From: Candidatus Latescibacterota bacterium
GTDB taxonomy: Bacteria > Latescibacterota > UBA2968 > GCA-2709665
Assembly: GCA_021295655.1 (NCBI GenBank)
Contig: JAGWBX010000009.1
Span: 23,322 to 87,321 of the forward strand
DNA: 64,000 nt
Reading direction: 5' to 3'
Made by a program: the position numbers and the translations under genes. The notes beneath the pieces are model-generated. The model was not told the origin of the DNA and did no database searches. It was given only the letters and a program-made list of their open reading frames with translations. Shown here piece after piece: positions 35,588 to 44,283 of this stretch; the first letter of the stretch is position 1; each line of letters begins with the position of its first letter.

Positions 35588-35625
35588 GCGTTAACCGGAA
35601 AGCCCACGCCATGAACGGTTTTGCC

Positions 35626-35922
35626 TCATGCGTCTTTTCGGTAGGTGGTTTCGCCTTCCATTTCGACTGAATCGACGATGGCCACGACGACCGCGTCGAC
35701 CGGACGGTCTTCGGTGGAGCCGGTCATGCGTGCGGAACTTCCGCTTGTGCACAGGACGACTTCATTGGTTCCGGCGCCGACGGCGTCGACGGCAACCAGG
35801 AAACGGCTTCCCGGCTTAAGGGTCTGAACGTCCAGGGTCTGAACGACCTGGAGTTTGAACCCCTCGAGCCCCTTGTCTTTCTGGGTGGCGACAACCGTCC
35901 CCACCACTTTACCCAGAATCAT
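35626..35922 (-). CDS. BMC-P pentameric shell vertex protein (EutN/CcmL family), first copy
   Basis: A 98-residue EutN/CcmL protein: MILGKVVGTVVATQKDKGLE, LQVVQTLD, FLVAVDAVGAGTNEVVLCTSGSSARMT and VDAVVVAIVDSVEM. The SGSSAR loop is the typical pentamer pore loop. It follows the canonical BMC-H gene by 17 bases, making a hexamer-pentamer gene pair at the front of the shell block. Confidence 0.94.
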   Translation of the reverse strand: MILGKVVGTVVATQKDKGLEGFKLQVVQTLDVQTLKPGSRFLVAVDAVGAGTNEVVLCTSGSSARMTGSTEDRPVDAVVVAIVDSVEMEGETTYRKDA

Positions 35923-35939
35923 CGTAAACGCTCAGGGCT

Positions 35940-36221
35940 TCAGGACGATTTGCCGATGGGCAGCACGTCTTCGAGGCTGCCATGGGGGCGCGGAATGACG
36001 TGCACGGAAATCAACTCGCCAATCTTGCCGGCGGCGGCGGCGCCAGCCTCGGTGGCGGCTTTTACGGCGGCCACGTCGCCCCGTACAACGGCGGTTACGT
36101 AGCCCGCGCCGATTTTCTCCCAGTTTACAAGCTTCACATTGGCCGCTTTCACCATAGCGTCGGTCGCCTCGATCATCGCCACCAGACCTCTGGTTTCGAT
36201 CATGCCAAGCGCTTCACCCAT
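35940..36221 (-). CDS. BMC-H hexameric shell protein, canonical
   Basis: A 93-residue single-domain BMC protein ([60 protein letters not shown]), close to PduA/EutM in length and motifs. It forms the flat hexameric tiles of the shell; the pore loop lies between residues ~36 and 42 (KIGAG). A strong GGAGG lies nine bases before the ATG, the best ribosome site in the operon, consistent with the high stoichiometry needed for the major shell protein. Confidence 0.96.
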   Translation of the reverse strand: MGEALGMIETRGLVAMIEATDAMVKAANVKLVNWEKIGAGYVTAVVRGDVAAVKAATEAGAAAAGKIGELISVHVIPRPHGSLEDVLPIGKSS

Positions 36222-36258
36222 GTCGTGTTTCCTCCTCTTGAGAGTGTTCGACCAAAGC

Positions 36259-36288
36259 AGGGCGGGTATGGCGCCCGCCTGTTTTTTT
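36259..36288 (+). terminator. Hairpin with T-run on the + strand between BMC-H and the GT-C gene
   Basis: GGCGGG (36261-36266) and CCCGCC (36274-36279) pair around a 7-base loop and are followed by seven T residues on the + strand. Its orientation is opposite to the flanking - strand genes, so it might stop antisense transcription; on the - strand the hairpin has no T-run. Weak evidence of function. Confidence 0.4.
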
Positions 36289-36371
36289 CCGAAGCAGTTT
36301 CAAAATTACCGGTGAGTTCCCGAGCGCTTTTGCATCCGCCCGAAGACCGCCGGGAATTTCAATACGGCTTC

Positions 36372-37868
36372 TCAACGAGAACCGATCTGTTTTTTTCCGT
36401 AGACAGCCAGTCTGTAGGGACGAGGGCCGTCGAAGCTCCTGATACGTTCGTAGGAGTCCCGGAACCACGGCGCGGACGCGATCGGGCCTTCCAGCGAAAC
36501 CCAAAGCGGATCGTGCAGGAGCACGAAATCCGGCCTGTACGTCCGGACGGGCCAGGCAACGTCGCCGGCTGCCATGTGGGGGCCGACCGTGGGGGTGACC
36601 AGACCGCAGACGTCCACGATATACCGGTTGCTGTAAAAACCCACGATGCCGATTTCGACCATTCCGACAGAAGCCGCCGCCGGTGTATTTGCGGCGAGCC
36701 ACTCACCCGCCGACTTGTAGATCGGGTACCTCGGTTGGGGTTCCCGGCCCAACAGCTTGACGGTCGGGGTCAGTAAGGCAACCAGAAGCGGGACACACAG
36801 CAGCGCGGTCAACCGGACTTCATGACGACGCCAGCCGGACCACCGGTTTGCGACCCGGCCGGCCAACGATACCGTACCCAGCGCGGTCAGGATCATCAGG
36901 AGCGGTACGAGTCCGGCGTAATAGTTGTAGGCCGCGGGTACGCCCATCGCCCAGTACCCGGAAAAAATGAGTAACGGCCAGCCCGCGATGAGCAGAATGC
37001 GCCTGTCGAGACGGCATATCCTTCCAACGCCAAGCAGCGCCGGCAGCAGAAACCAGACGAACAACGGCGACGACTCCACGTAACGCCGGCCCGTATAAAG
37101 GATGCCGTGACCCAGCGACCTCCACAACCCGCTCGCGCCCATGGCCCGCTTTGCCTCGAGCGTATTGGGAAAGGGCGATCCGAAGGTCCACGCCGCGTAG
37201 ACCGACCACCCGCCGACAACAACGGCGAAGACAAGAAGCGGGCGCCAGGCCTCCCGCCTGTGAATCCACAGGTGGTGACCCAGGATCAGTCCCGCGGGTA
37301 CGAGTCCGTCACCGCGGGTAAGCGTGCCAAGTGCAAGCAGCAGCGCCGCGAGGCTCGGGCGGCCCGAAAAGTAGGCCGCGTAGGCGCCGAATATCAACGC
37401 CTGGAACAGAATCAGCTCAAAGCCGAGTACGTCGCCAAGATACGGATTCAGGACCACGAGAAACGCGGCAACGAAACCGGCCCTGCTTTCATTGAAGTCA
37501 GCCAGGATGCGCCCGATCAGCAATCCAAGCGCCCCCAGCGCGGCGCCGCTGAGGAGGGTGCTGATCAGAGGATAGTTTCCGGCGATCCGGCCCGGTACGG
37601 AGAGGAGCACGGCGTAAAGCGGCGCCGTGGTCCCGAGCACCCGTTCGCCTTCGTTATAGTTGAAGCCGCGCCCATCGGCGAGGTTTCGCGCATATCGGTA
37701 CGTGATATACGGATCGTCCATCTGCACCCGGTGATAACAGGCAACCGCCGGAGGCGTCAGCAATGCCACCAGAATGAAGATCCGTGCGCTGGTCGACCGT
37801 AAGTGGCGAATGGGAACAGTCGTGACAGCCTTTTTGATCCACAACGTCGATAATGAGTTACGGCTCAA
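36372..37868 (-). CDS. GT-C-type integral membrane glycosyltransferase
   Basis: A 498-residue membrane protein with about ten helices. The first periplasmic loop carries VQMDDPYITYRYARNLADGRG, a DD pair typical of the catalytic site of GT-C transferases (ArnT/PMT-like), followed by LGTTAPLYAVLLSVPG. The C-terminal ~130 residues form a soluble part (ASVGMVEIGIVGFYSNRYIVDVCGLV). It would transfer a sugar from a polyprenyl-phosphate donor in the periplasm. It lies inside the BMC operon, between pduL (108 bases) and BMC-H (150 bases), although no cytosolic microcompartment role is expected for such a protein. Confidence 0.85.
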   Translation of the reverse strand: MSRNSLSTLWIKKAVTTVPIRHLRSTSARIFILVALLTPPAVACYHRVQMDDPYITYRYARNLADGRGFNYNEGERVLGTTAPLYAVLLSVPGRIAGNYPLISTLLSGAALGALGLLIGRILADFNESRAGFVAAFLVVLNPYLGDVLGFELILFQALIFGAYAAYFSGRPSLAALLLALGTLTRGDGLVPAGLILGHHLWIHRREAWRPLLVFAVVVGGWSVYAAWTFGSPFPNTLEAKRAMGASGLWRSLGHGILYTGRRYVESSPLFVWFLLPALLGVGRICRLDRRILLIAGWPLLIFSGYWAMGVPAAYNYYAGLVPLLMILTALGTVSLAGRVANRWSGWRRHEVRLTALLCVPLLVALLTPTVKLLGREPQPRYPIYKSAGEWLAANTPAAASVGMVEIGIVGFYSNRYIVDVCGLVTPTVGPHMAAGDVAWPVRTYRPDFVLLHDPLWVSLEGPIASAPWFRDSYERIRSFDGPRPYRLAVYGKKQIGSR

Positions 37869-37976
37869 AAATGTTCGATGCCTTTGCTGCGTGTGTCGAG
37901 TACGTCGAAGCCGGCTCGTTGACCCCGCGCAGGTCGCAGGTGCGGGAAGACGGATGGGGATTCCGAAAACAGCTTC

Positions 37977-38693
37977 TCAGGACTCGATGAACGCTTTGCC
38001 TCCGCAAACGAGGTCGGCCGCGTTGGCGTCGTCGGTGTCCAGGTGGAGTTCGGGCAGATAGCCCGGATCGATTTTCAGCCTGACGTTCTCAAAGGTGAGG
38101 CCCTTTTCGCCGCTGATGTGAGCGCGAACCGCACTTCGCCCCGTGAGGCCCATTTCCGAAACGTCGACAGGGCGGAGATGAAGGTGCCGGACGGCGCGGA
38201 TGGCGGCAGGTACGGTAAGGGATCCTTTCGGACCCACAAAAGTGACCCGCTGGGCGCCTTGAAGGTCGCCCGAGTCCCGCACGGGGGGATCGAGGCCCAG
38301 AAAGATGGCGTCTGTACGGGCCAGTTCGACCTGGTTGTAGTCCCGGGCGGGTCCCAGAATCCGGACGCGCTCGATGGCGCGCAGCCGGGGCCCGATCACG
38401 GAGACGCATTCTTCCGCCGCGTACGCGGCGGGCTGAAAGAGTTCCCTGAAAGGCGTGAGTTCCGATCCGACCCCGAAGAGGATATCCATGGCTTCACGGT
38501 TCAGGTGACAGTGCCTTGCGGAGACACCCACCGGAACTTCAAGGAGGCCGTCCTTTCCGTTCCGGATCCTCCCGATGACTTCCCGGACAACGTGGGCGAT
38601 ATCCGGCGACCCGTTGCCGGGCGCGGTCTGGCGCCCTCGTTCGCACAGCTTGCAGTCCGCGCATTCTGAAGCAGGTTTGAATGACTGTACCAT
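37977..38693 (-). CDS. pduL: PduL-type phosphotransacylase with N-terminal cysteine cluster and encapsulation peptide
   Basis: A 238-residue PduL, exchanging CoA for phosphate on propionyl-/lactyl-CoA and recycling CoA in the compartment. Two PduL domains carry the zinc histidines in VGVSARHCHL (His61, His63) and AVRHLHLRPVD. Before the core, residues ~29-43 (GSPDIAHVVREVIGRI) form an amphipathic helix like other PduL encapsulation peptides. At the very N-terminus Cys11, Cys14 and Cys17 (CADCKLC) form a CxxCxxC cluster of unknown role. Start at 38693 (ATG); the longer frame to 38906 overlaps the divergent promoters and is rejected. It is the first gene of the BMC operon. Confidence 0.9.
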   Translation of the reverse strand: MVQSFKPASECADCKLCERGRQTAPGNGSPDIAHVVREVIGRIRNGKDGLLEVPVGVSARHCHLNREAMDILFGVGSELTPFRELFQPAAYAAEECVSVIGPRLRAIERVRILGPARDYNQVELARTDAIFLGLDPPVRDSGDLQGAQRVTFVGPKGSLTVPAAIRAVRHLHLRPVDVSEMGLTGRSAVRAHISGEKGLTFENVRLKIDPGYLPELHLDTDDANAADLVCGGKAFIES

Positions 38694-38822
38694 CGGGACG
38701 CGTCGCGAAATCGTGTTCGGCCCCGGACGTGGTTTTCCGAATGGCGACTCGTTTCCGGGGCAGGACGCGAATTGGGCGTTTGCCGGACCGAAATGACGTA
38801 TGAATCCGGATTCAAGACGCGA

Positions 38823-38851
38823 ATAATAGCAGGTTGAATGAGCAAAGTCAA
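38823..38851 (-). promoter_or_regulatory. Sigma-70-type promoter of the BMC operon
   Basis: On the - strand TTGACT (38851-38846) and TATTAT (38828-38823) are separated by 17 bases. Transcription would begin near 38815, leaving a leader of about 120 bases before pduL. This is the only good promoter seen upstream of the BMC genes. Confidence 0.75.
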
Positions 38852-38899
38852 GGGATTTCGGGGATAAATGCGGCAGCCTGAATGCGGGAGGCCGGTCGC

Positions 38900-38927
38900 T
38901 TGACAATTCGCGGGGTTATGGTATAAT
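38900..38927 (+). promoter_or_regulatory. Consensus sigma-70 promoter of the exopolysaccharide operon
   Basis: TTGACA (38900-38905) and TATAAT (38922-38927), both perfect matches, are separated by 16 bases. The predicted start near 38934 gives a ~130-base leader before the Wzi-like gene. It is back to back with the BMC promoter, 49 bases apart. Confidence 0.85.
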
Positions 38928-38947
38928 TGGGCGGACTGTCGACCGGC

Positions 38948-38981
38948 CCGGCGAATCGGGAAACAGGTGTTTCTTCGCCGG
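38948..38981 (+). other. Hairpin in the exopolysaccharide operon leader
   Basis: CCGGCGAA and TTCGCCGG form a perfect 8-bp stem with an 18-base loop, starting ~14 bases after the predicted transcription start. No T-run follows. It may protect the mRNA 5' end or be a binding site for a regulator; neither is shown by the sequence. Confidence 0.45.
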
Positions 38982-39064
38982 TTCGGGCGAGGCGGCCGCA
39001 TCCGCCTTGAAGTCACTGAAAAGTCAGTTTTCCACGGAGTTCTGTTTTCTCCGGATAAGGCGTC

Positions 39065-40753
39065 GTGAGATCCGCATTTCTGTTGCTGGCTGTTGTGTCC
39101 CTGTCCCGGATTGCCCACGCGGGTGACAATACCCCGGACGTTCCGCTTAACCACAGGGTTTATCGGACACTCGACCGGTACGATGCCCATGGCTGGCTGG
39201 ACTCGGCCGCGTCGCAGACCAGGCCTTACACCCGCCTGAAAGTCGCCCGGCTTCTGATTCAGGTCCTGCGGAACAGCGATGCGCAGGCCGCCATGTCCGG
39301 GACGGAGCGGGGGATACTTCAGAGACATCTGACCTCGTTCCGCACGGAGGCCGTACGGTTGGGCCATGCCCTGCCCGGCGCCGAAATCCGCGCGCTCGAG
39401 CGGTTGGCGGGCGCACTTTATTCATGGCGGGATACGTCTGCATCGTTCGCAGTCGACGCGCTCGTCCGGCAGCGATTGATTCTGCTTCGGGGTGAGGTCA
39501 GGGAGAGGGAAACGGTTTCGCAAACGCACATCGGCGCGATTGTCCGCGGCACGCTTGGAGACCGAATCGGTTTTCGCGCGCGCCACTTCGAAGCCAGGGA
39601 ATGGAGTACCCTGCCCCGTCTGACCAGGGCGGACGTACTGGCCCGGCCTATCGAACTGGTACAATTCAAGGGAAAGGCGGCGGACTTTCGCGAAGCGACC
39701 TATCAGCTTGTATGGGCAACGCGCTGGTTCACCGCGGATGCCGCAAAGGGCAGCCTGGACTGGGGCCCCGGCAGGAGCGGCAACCTGCTCCTGGCGCCTT
39801 TCGCGCCGACTTTCGGGATGGCTCGATTCCGGACGGCGTACCGGCGGGTGCGTTTCATCCACGTTCTCGGATTCCTGGAAGCCGATTCGGGTCTTATCGA
39901 CCCCTCCCGCACGCTGTTTGACAACGGTCACCGCCGCACGTTTCTCCGTTCCAAAGCGATTGCCGCCCACCGCGTGGAGGTCCACGTCACTCCGCGCGTC
40001 CGTCTGGGATTCCAGGAGGCGGTGATATACGGAGACCGGGACTTCGAGTTTCTGTATGCGTCTCCCGCTTCGGTACTGACCGCCGCTCAGATGGCGGTGG
40101 GGGACAGGGACAATCTGGCCGTGGGGCTGGATATTTCCCTCAGGCCCGCCAGACGAATACAGACCTACCTGGCGTTATTCATGGATGACTTGAGAAAGTT
40201 CAGCCCCGGCGACTTCTCCAATAAGCTCGCGGTACAGGCGGGCGTGTTCTGGGTGGATGCGTTCGGGCTGCCGGATACGGATCTTCGAGCCGAGTTCGTT
40301 CATATCGAACCGTTCGTGTACTCGCACAGATTCAACATCAACGCGTTCACGCATTTCGACGCGCTCCTGGGTTATCCGACCGGCCCGAATTCGGATCGGA
40401 TCCGGACCCGGCTGTCGCACCGGTTTTCTCCATCGGTTTCTGCGGCGCTCAGGCTCGAAAGGACGCGACTTGGAGAGAATATCGATAATTCGGACGGCAC
40501 ACTGACGAACGTGGGGGGAGATGCGCGACAGGGACGACGTCCGGAAGACCCTGCTGTACGGGAATTCTTGAGCGGAACGGTGGAAAAACGGACGCAAATC
40601 GATGCGGAACTGGTTTTCGAGCCGGTCTCCGATCTCGTTCTTTCCACAACCTACCGGCTGACGCGTGAGAGCAACGTATCCTTGCGGGCCGGAGAACGCG
40701 GAGACGGTAGCAATCACGACTGGCGCATAACGCTGGACCTCAATTTTTTCTGA
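39065..40753 (+). CDS. Wzi-like capsule assembly outer-membrane beta-barrel protein
   Basis: A 562-residue exported protein starting with GTG, signal peptide MRSAFLLLAVVSLSRIAHAG. After an SLH-like helical N-terminal region (YDAHGWLDSAASQTRPYTRL) come ~14-18 amphipathic strands ending in DWRITLDLNFF, the terminal Phe typical of outer-membrane barrels. The segment DWGPGRSGNLLLA and RVEVHVTPRVRLGFQEAVIYG match the Capsule assembly Wzi family, which attaches or exports capsule at the cell surface. Ribosome site AAGG is near the GTG. First gene of the exopolysaccharide operon. Confidence 0.85.
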   Translation: MRSAFLLLAVVSLSRIAHAGDNTPDVPLNHRVYRTLDRYDAHGWLDSAASQTRPYTRLKVARLLIQVLRNSDAQAAMSGTERGILQRHLTSFRTEAVRLGHALPGAEIRALERLAGALYSWRDTSASFAVDALVRQRLILLRGEVRERETVSQTHIGAIVRGTLGDRIGFRARHFEAREWSTLPRLTRADVLARPIELVQFKGKAADFREATYQLVWATRWFTADAAKGSLDWGPGRSGNLLLAPFAPTFGMARFRTAYRRVRFIHVLGFLEADSGLIDPSRTLFDNGHRRTFLRSKAIAAHRVEVHVTPRVRLGFQEAVIYGDRDFEFLYASPASVLTAAQMAVGDRDNLAVGLDISLRPARRIQTYLALFMDDLRKFSPGDFSNKLAVQAGVFWVDAFGLPDTDLRAEFVHIEPFVYSHRFNINAFTHFDALLGYPTGPNSDRIRTRLSHRFSPSVSAALRLERTRLGENIDNSDGTLTNVGGDARQGRRPEDPAVREFLSGTVEKRTQIDAELVFEPVSDLVLSTTYRLTRESNVSLRAGERGDGSNHDWRITLDLNFF

Positions 40754-40766
40754 GTGAAAGGGACCG

Positions 40767-42212
40767 ATGGCAATGGAAACGGGCGGATTAACCGTGCGGA
40801 TGCGCGAACGGTGGCTGATTCCGGCCGTATGCCTCGCGCAAGTCGCGCTGATCGCGCTGCCCGTCTGGCACTTCGGCGAGATCATCCCGGTAATCACGGT
40901 CAGCCTGATCGTGGTTTCCGGAATCGCTCTTTTGACGTCGGTAACCTCTGCACTCCTGTATCTCTGCTTTATCGCCTCCGTAATCTCCTCCGAGTTTTAT
41001 GAAGACCACTTGATGTTACCCGGGAATCTGCACTTCTGCGAGGCGCTGTTTATGGTGGTATGGGGTATGGCGTTTGTCGCCTGGTTGCAGGAACGGAGGC
41101 TGGGCTGGCGGCGCACCCGGCTGGATCGTCCGATGCTGGTTTTTCTCGGGCTGGTGGTGGCATCGATCGCGCTGGGTCTGTTTTACGGACAGGACGTTCG
41201 ACAGGTGATGCGGGACGTACGATATCCGCTTTACTACGTGCTGTTTTTCGTTGTAACAGGGTTTTTCGATCTGCGCCGGCGCGGGATGTTTCTGGCCGTG
41301 CTGGTGATCTCGGCGGCCGTCGTAGGGGTGGAGTACCTGATTGAATTCGTCCGGACCGTCGATCTCTCGTATGCCGGCGCGTTCTACCGGGTGGCCAGGC
41401 GGGAGGGGCTGCTGCTGCCTATGGTTGTTCTGGTTCTCGCTGCGGCATTTCTGTACGACACGTCGCCGGTTCGGCGCACGATCGGCGGATTTCTTCTGGT
41501 TCCCATCGGTCTTGCGCTGGTTGTCACGATGGGACGCGCGATGTGGGGCAGCCTGTTGTTCGGACTGTTCTGCGTGGGCGGTCTGGTTCTGCTGGACCGT
41601 GGGCGGCATCGCGGACGACGGCTTCTGATATTGATGCTGATTCCCGTCTTGCTGCTGGGCCTGGGCTACTACTTCCAGGAATTCACCGGCGCGGGCGTTG
41701 AGGATATCGCAGCTCATCGCTTACGGCGCACGGTAACCGAGGGTGACCTGGAGATCCAGGGGCGTCTGCTGGCCTATGCGCTGGCCCTGGAGAAGATATG
41801 GCAGCGGCCGGTGCTGGGTGGAGGACACGGAACCACGATTTCCTATCTGAGGGTCGACGAGTATTCCCGGCCCTACGTATTTACGTCAGGAGGCGTAGAC
41901 AATACCTATCTGACGCTCATGATGCGCATGGGAATTCTGGGCGTAATCGCCTTCCTTTGGATATTTCTCAGGGGGCTGCGGATCGCCTACGGCATGTTTC
42001 GCCGCACGGACGATCCGCAACTGAAAGGGTTTTGCGTTGCGTTTCTTGCGGTCTACGTTGCGCTGCTCGTGTATATTATGACCGACAATACGATGATGGG
42101 CAACCGGTTGATTTTCTGGCATGCGTGTTTTCTCGGCATTCTGGCCCGTTTGGATGGAGACACAGATGAAACCGGCGGTGACGGCGGTGGTGGTGAACTG
42201 GAACGCGGGTGA
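40767..42212 (+). CDS. O-antigen polymerase/ligase-like membrane protein (Wzy_C family)
   Basis: A 481-residue protein with about twelve membrane helices. The large periplasmic loop near residues 310-370 contains GRLLAYALALEKIWQRPVLG then GGHGTTISYL, the Wzy_C (O-antigen ligase/polymerase) signature, followed by DNTYLTLMMRMGILG. It would polymerise repeat units or ligate polysaccharide in the periplasm. Starts 13 bases after the Wzi-like gene and overlaps the following glycosyltransferase gene by 47 bases. The C-terminal tail is Asp/Gly-rich (DTDETGGDGGGGELERG) because of this overlap. Confidence 0.88.
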   Translation: MAMETGGLTVRMRERWLIPAVCLAQVALIALPVWHFGEIIPVITVSLIVVSGIALLTSVTSALLYLCFIASVISSEFYEDHLMLPGNLHFCEALFMVVWGMAFVAWLQERRLGWRRTRLDRPMLVFLGLVVASIALGLFYGQDVRQVMRDVRYPLYYVLFFVVTGFFDLRRRGMFLAVLVISAAVVGVEYLIEFVRTVDLSYAGAFYRVARREGLLLPMVVLVLAAAFLYDTSPVRRTIGGFLLVPIGLALVVTMGRAMWGSLLFGLFCVGGLVLLDRGRHRGRRLLILMLIPVLLLGLGYYFQEFTGAGVEDIAAHRLRRTVTEGDLEIQGRLLAYALALEKIWQRPVLGGGHGTTISYLRVDEYSRPYVFTSGGVDNTYLTLMMRMGILGVIAFLWIFLRGLRIAYGMFRRTDDPQLKGFCVAFLAVYVALLVYIMTDNTMMGNRLIFWHACFLGILARLDGDTDETGGDGGGGELERG

Positions 42213-43128
42213 CGACCTCCTCCGGTGCGTCGCGTGCCTCATGGAAGTAAAGGAGCGTCTGTCGCTGGACGTGGTTGTGGTGGACAATGCGTCGTCGGAC
42301 GGCAGTCCTGACGCGCTGGACACCTCTGGCAACGGTGTGAGGCTGGTTGAGACGGGAGGGAACGTCGGGTTTGGCGGTGGCGTCAACCGGGGGGTGGGAG
42401 TCTCCGTCGCTCCATATGTTCTCGTTCTGAACCCGGACGTGATCGTGTCGCCTGATGCGGTTGAACGCCTGTTGGATTATCTTGAAGCCAATGACCGTGT
42501 CGGCGCGGTGGGGCCGCGGCTCGTCGACGAGCGAGGTCATGCGCAACGGTCCTTCGGCAGGGCGCCCCGACTGGCTGGCGAAATCTGCCGTAAATTCCTG
42601 TTGCATCTTGTATTTCCATTTCTTAAATTCGGCAGCCGGGCCTCACGAGGGCCGACTTCGGTCGGCTGGGTGACGGGCGCCTGTTTCCTGATGCGTCGCA
42701 GCGCTTTCGGCGCGATCGGCGGCATGGACGACGCGATCTTCATGTATTACGAAGACGTTGACCTCTGCCTCAGGCTTGCTAAGGCCGGGTGGTCCGTGGC
42801 CTATCTGCCGGAGGCTTGCGCATTCCATGCGGGAGGTGAGAGTTCAAAGAAGGCGCTGGAACGGATGCTGGTGGAGGGCGTGGCGAGTCATCTCTATGTA
42901 ATGAAAAAACACCTGGGTCATCATGCGGGCAGCCTTCTGGCTGCACTGACGTTTCCGGAGATGGTTTTAAGAACGCTGCTCTGGGGAGGTCTGTTTTTAT
43001 TGCCCGGATTCCGGAAGGAAGCCGGGCCGAGGCTTAAGGCGTACAGACGGGTCCTGACCCGGGGCGTTAAGGGTCGCGGCGGCTTCGGTACCCGGTTGGA
43101 ATGTGCGGGGCCGAAGGAGATTTCATGA
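42166..43128 (+). CDS. GT2-family glycosyltransferase (rhamnosyltransferase-like)
   Basis: A 320-residue GT-A transferase. MKPAVTAVVVNWNAGDDLLR and VVVDNASSDGSPDAL are the usual GT2 opening; PYVLVLNPDVIV carries the metal-binding DxD-like site; GWVTGACFLMRRSAFGAIGG and DDAIFMYYEDVDLCLRLAKAG carry the acceptor/catalytic ED motif. The pattern is that of rhamnosyltransferases such as WbbL. Start set at ATG 42166, preceded by GGAG at 6 bases, inside the previous gene. Stop overlaps the next start (ATGA). It acts on the cytosolic face of the membrane in exopolysaccharide assembly. Confidence 0.92.
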   Translation: MKPAVTAVVVNWNAGDDLLRCVACLMEVKERLSLDVVVVDNASSDGSPDALDTSGNGVRLVETGGNVGFGGGVNRGVGVSVAPYVLVLNPDVIVSPDAVERLLDYLEANDRVGAVGPRLVDERGHAQRSFGRAPRLAGEICRKFLLHLVFPFLKFGSRASRGPTSVGWVTGACFLMRRSAFGAIGGMDDAIFMYYEDVDLCLRLAKAGWSVAYLPEACAFHAGGESSKKALERMLVEGVASHLYVMKKHLGHHAGSLLAALTFPEMVLRTLLWGGLFLLPGFRKEAGPRLKAYRRVLTRGVKGRGGFGTRLECAGPKEIS

Positions 43129-44273
43129 TTCCCATCTGGCGGGCCTGTTTCGACGAAGAGGAAGTAGCGGCGGTTCGGGAGGTGATGCTGTCCGGCTGGG
43201 TTGGAGCAGGCACGAAGGCCGCGGCCTTTGAAAAACGGTTCGCCGAGTACGTCGGGACGTCATTTGCAGTCAGCGTGAATTCGTGCTCGTCTGCATTGCT
43301 GCTTGCGCTCAAGGTGCTGGGTGTGGAGGGCCGCGAGGTCATCACCACGTCCATGACCTTCGTCGCCACCAACCATGCCATTCTGCAGAACGGGGCCACA
43401 CCCGTTTTTTGCGACATCGATCCCGTAACATTGAACCTGGATCCGGAATGCGTTGCGCGGCGGATTTCGGACAGAACGGCTGCAATAATGGTTGTGCATC
43501 ACAGCGGCCACCCCTGCGACATGGATCCGATTCTGGAGATCGCCGCGTCCCGTGAAATTCCGGTTGTGGAGGATGCGGCCCACGCCTGCGGCGCCCGGTA
43601 CAAAGGCCGGATGGTTGGTGGATTGGGGACCATCGGGTGTTTCAGTTTCCAGGCGCAGAAGAACCTGACGACCTGCGATGGCGGTATGCTGACCACCAGC
43701 GATGCGCAGCTGGCCGAGCGACTCAAACGGCTCAGCTGGATGGGCATCCCGCAGGGCACCTGGGACCGGTTCACGGCAGGGCCGCAACAGAAACGCTGGC
43801 TGTACGAAGTGACCGAAGTGGGTCACAAGTTCTATATGAACGATCTGAATGCGGCGATCGGACTGGTCCAACTCGGGAGGCTCGAGGCGGCCAACGCCCA
43901 GCGGCGGGAAATCGTGCTGCAGTACAACAAGGCGTTTTCCGACCTGGCGTGGCTTCGGACCCCGGGGATCGCGCCGTACGCACGCAGCGCTTTCCACGCC
44001 TACGTTCCCCGCGTGGCGGACAGAGACAATCTGGTCGCCCATCTGCACGGTCGGGGCGTCGATTCCAGCGTACACTATTATCCGAACCATCTCTACCCGA
44101 TCCACGAACCCCATCGTCGCGCGCTGCCGGTAACCGAGTCGGTGTGGCGTGAACTGGTGACGCTCCCGCTCTATCCGGCCATGGCCGACAAAGACGTGGC
44201 GCAGGTTATCGACGCTGTCCGGAGCTTTCAACCCGGCTGCCGGGACGCCAGCGCCGATCCCGCTCGCAATTAG
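43125..44273 (+). CDS. DegT/DnrJ/EryC1/StrS aminotransferase of the exopolysaccharide operon
   Basis: A 382-residue PLP enzyme. Lys179 in FSFQAQKNLTTCDGG is the Schiff-base lysine; VVEDAAHACGARYKG gives the PLP ring-contact Asp; SVNSCSSALLLAL is the phosphate-binding turn. It probably makes an amino sugar nucleotide for the polysaccharide. Start at ATG 43125 with AAGGAG five bases upstream, overlapping the previous stop as ATGA. Not closely similar to the DegT protein at 965-2191 by eye. Confidence 0.92.
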   Translation: MIPIWRACFDEEEVAAVREVMLSGWVGAGTKAAAFEKRFAEYVGTSFAVSVNSCSSALLLALKVLGVEGREVITTSMTFVATNHAILQNGATPVFCDIDPVTLNLDPECVARRISDRTAAIMVVHHSGHPCDMDPILEIAASREIPVVEDAAHACGARYKGRMVGGLGTIGCFSFQAQKNLTTCDGGMLTTSDAQLAERLKRLSWMGIPQGTWDRFTAGPQQKRWLYEVTEVGHKFYMNDLNAAIGLVQLGRLEAANAQRREIVLQYNKAFSDLAWLRTPGIAPYARSAFHAYVPRVADRDNLVAHLHGRGVDSSVHYYPNHLYPIHEPHRRALPVTESVWRELVTLPLYPAMADKDVAQVIDAVRSFQPGCRDASADPARN

Positions 44274-44283
44274 AAAGAACGCC

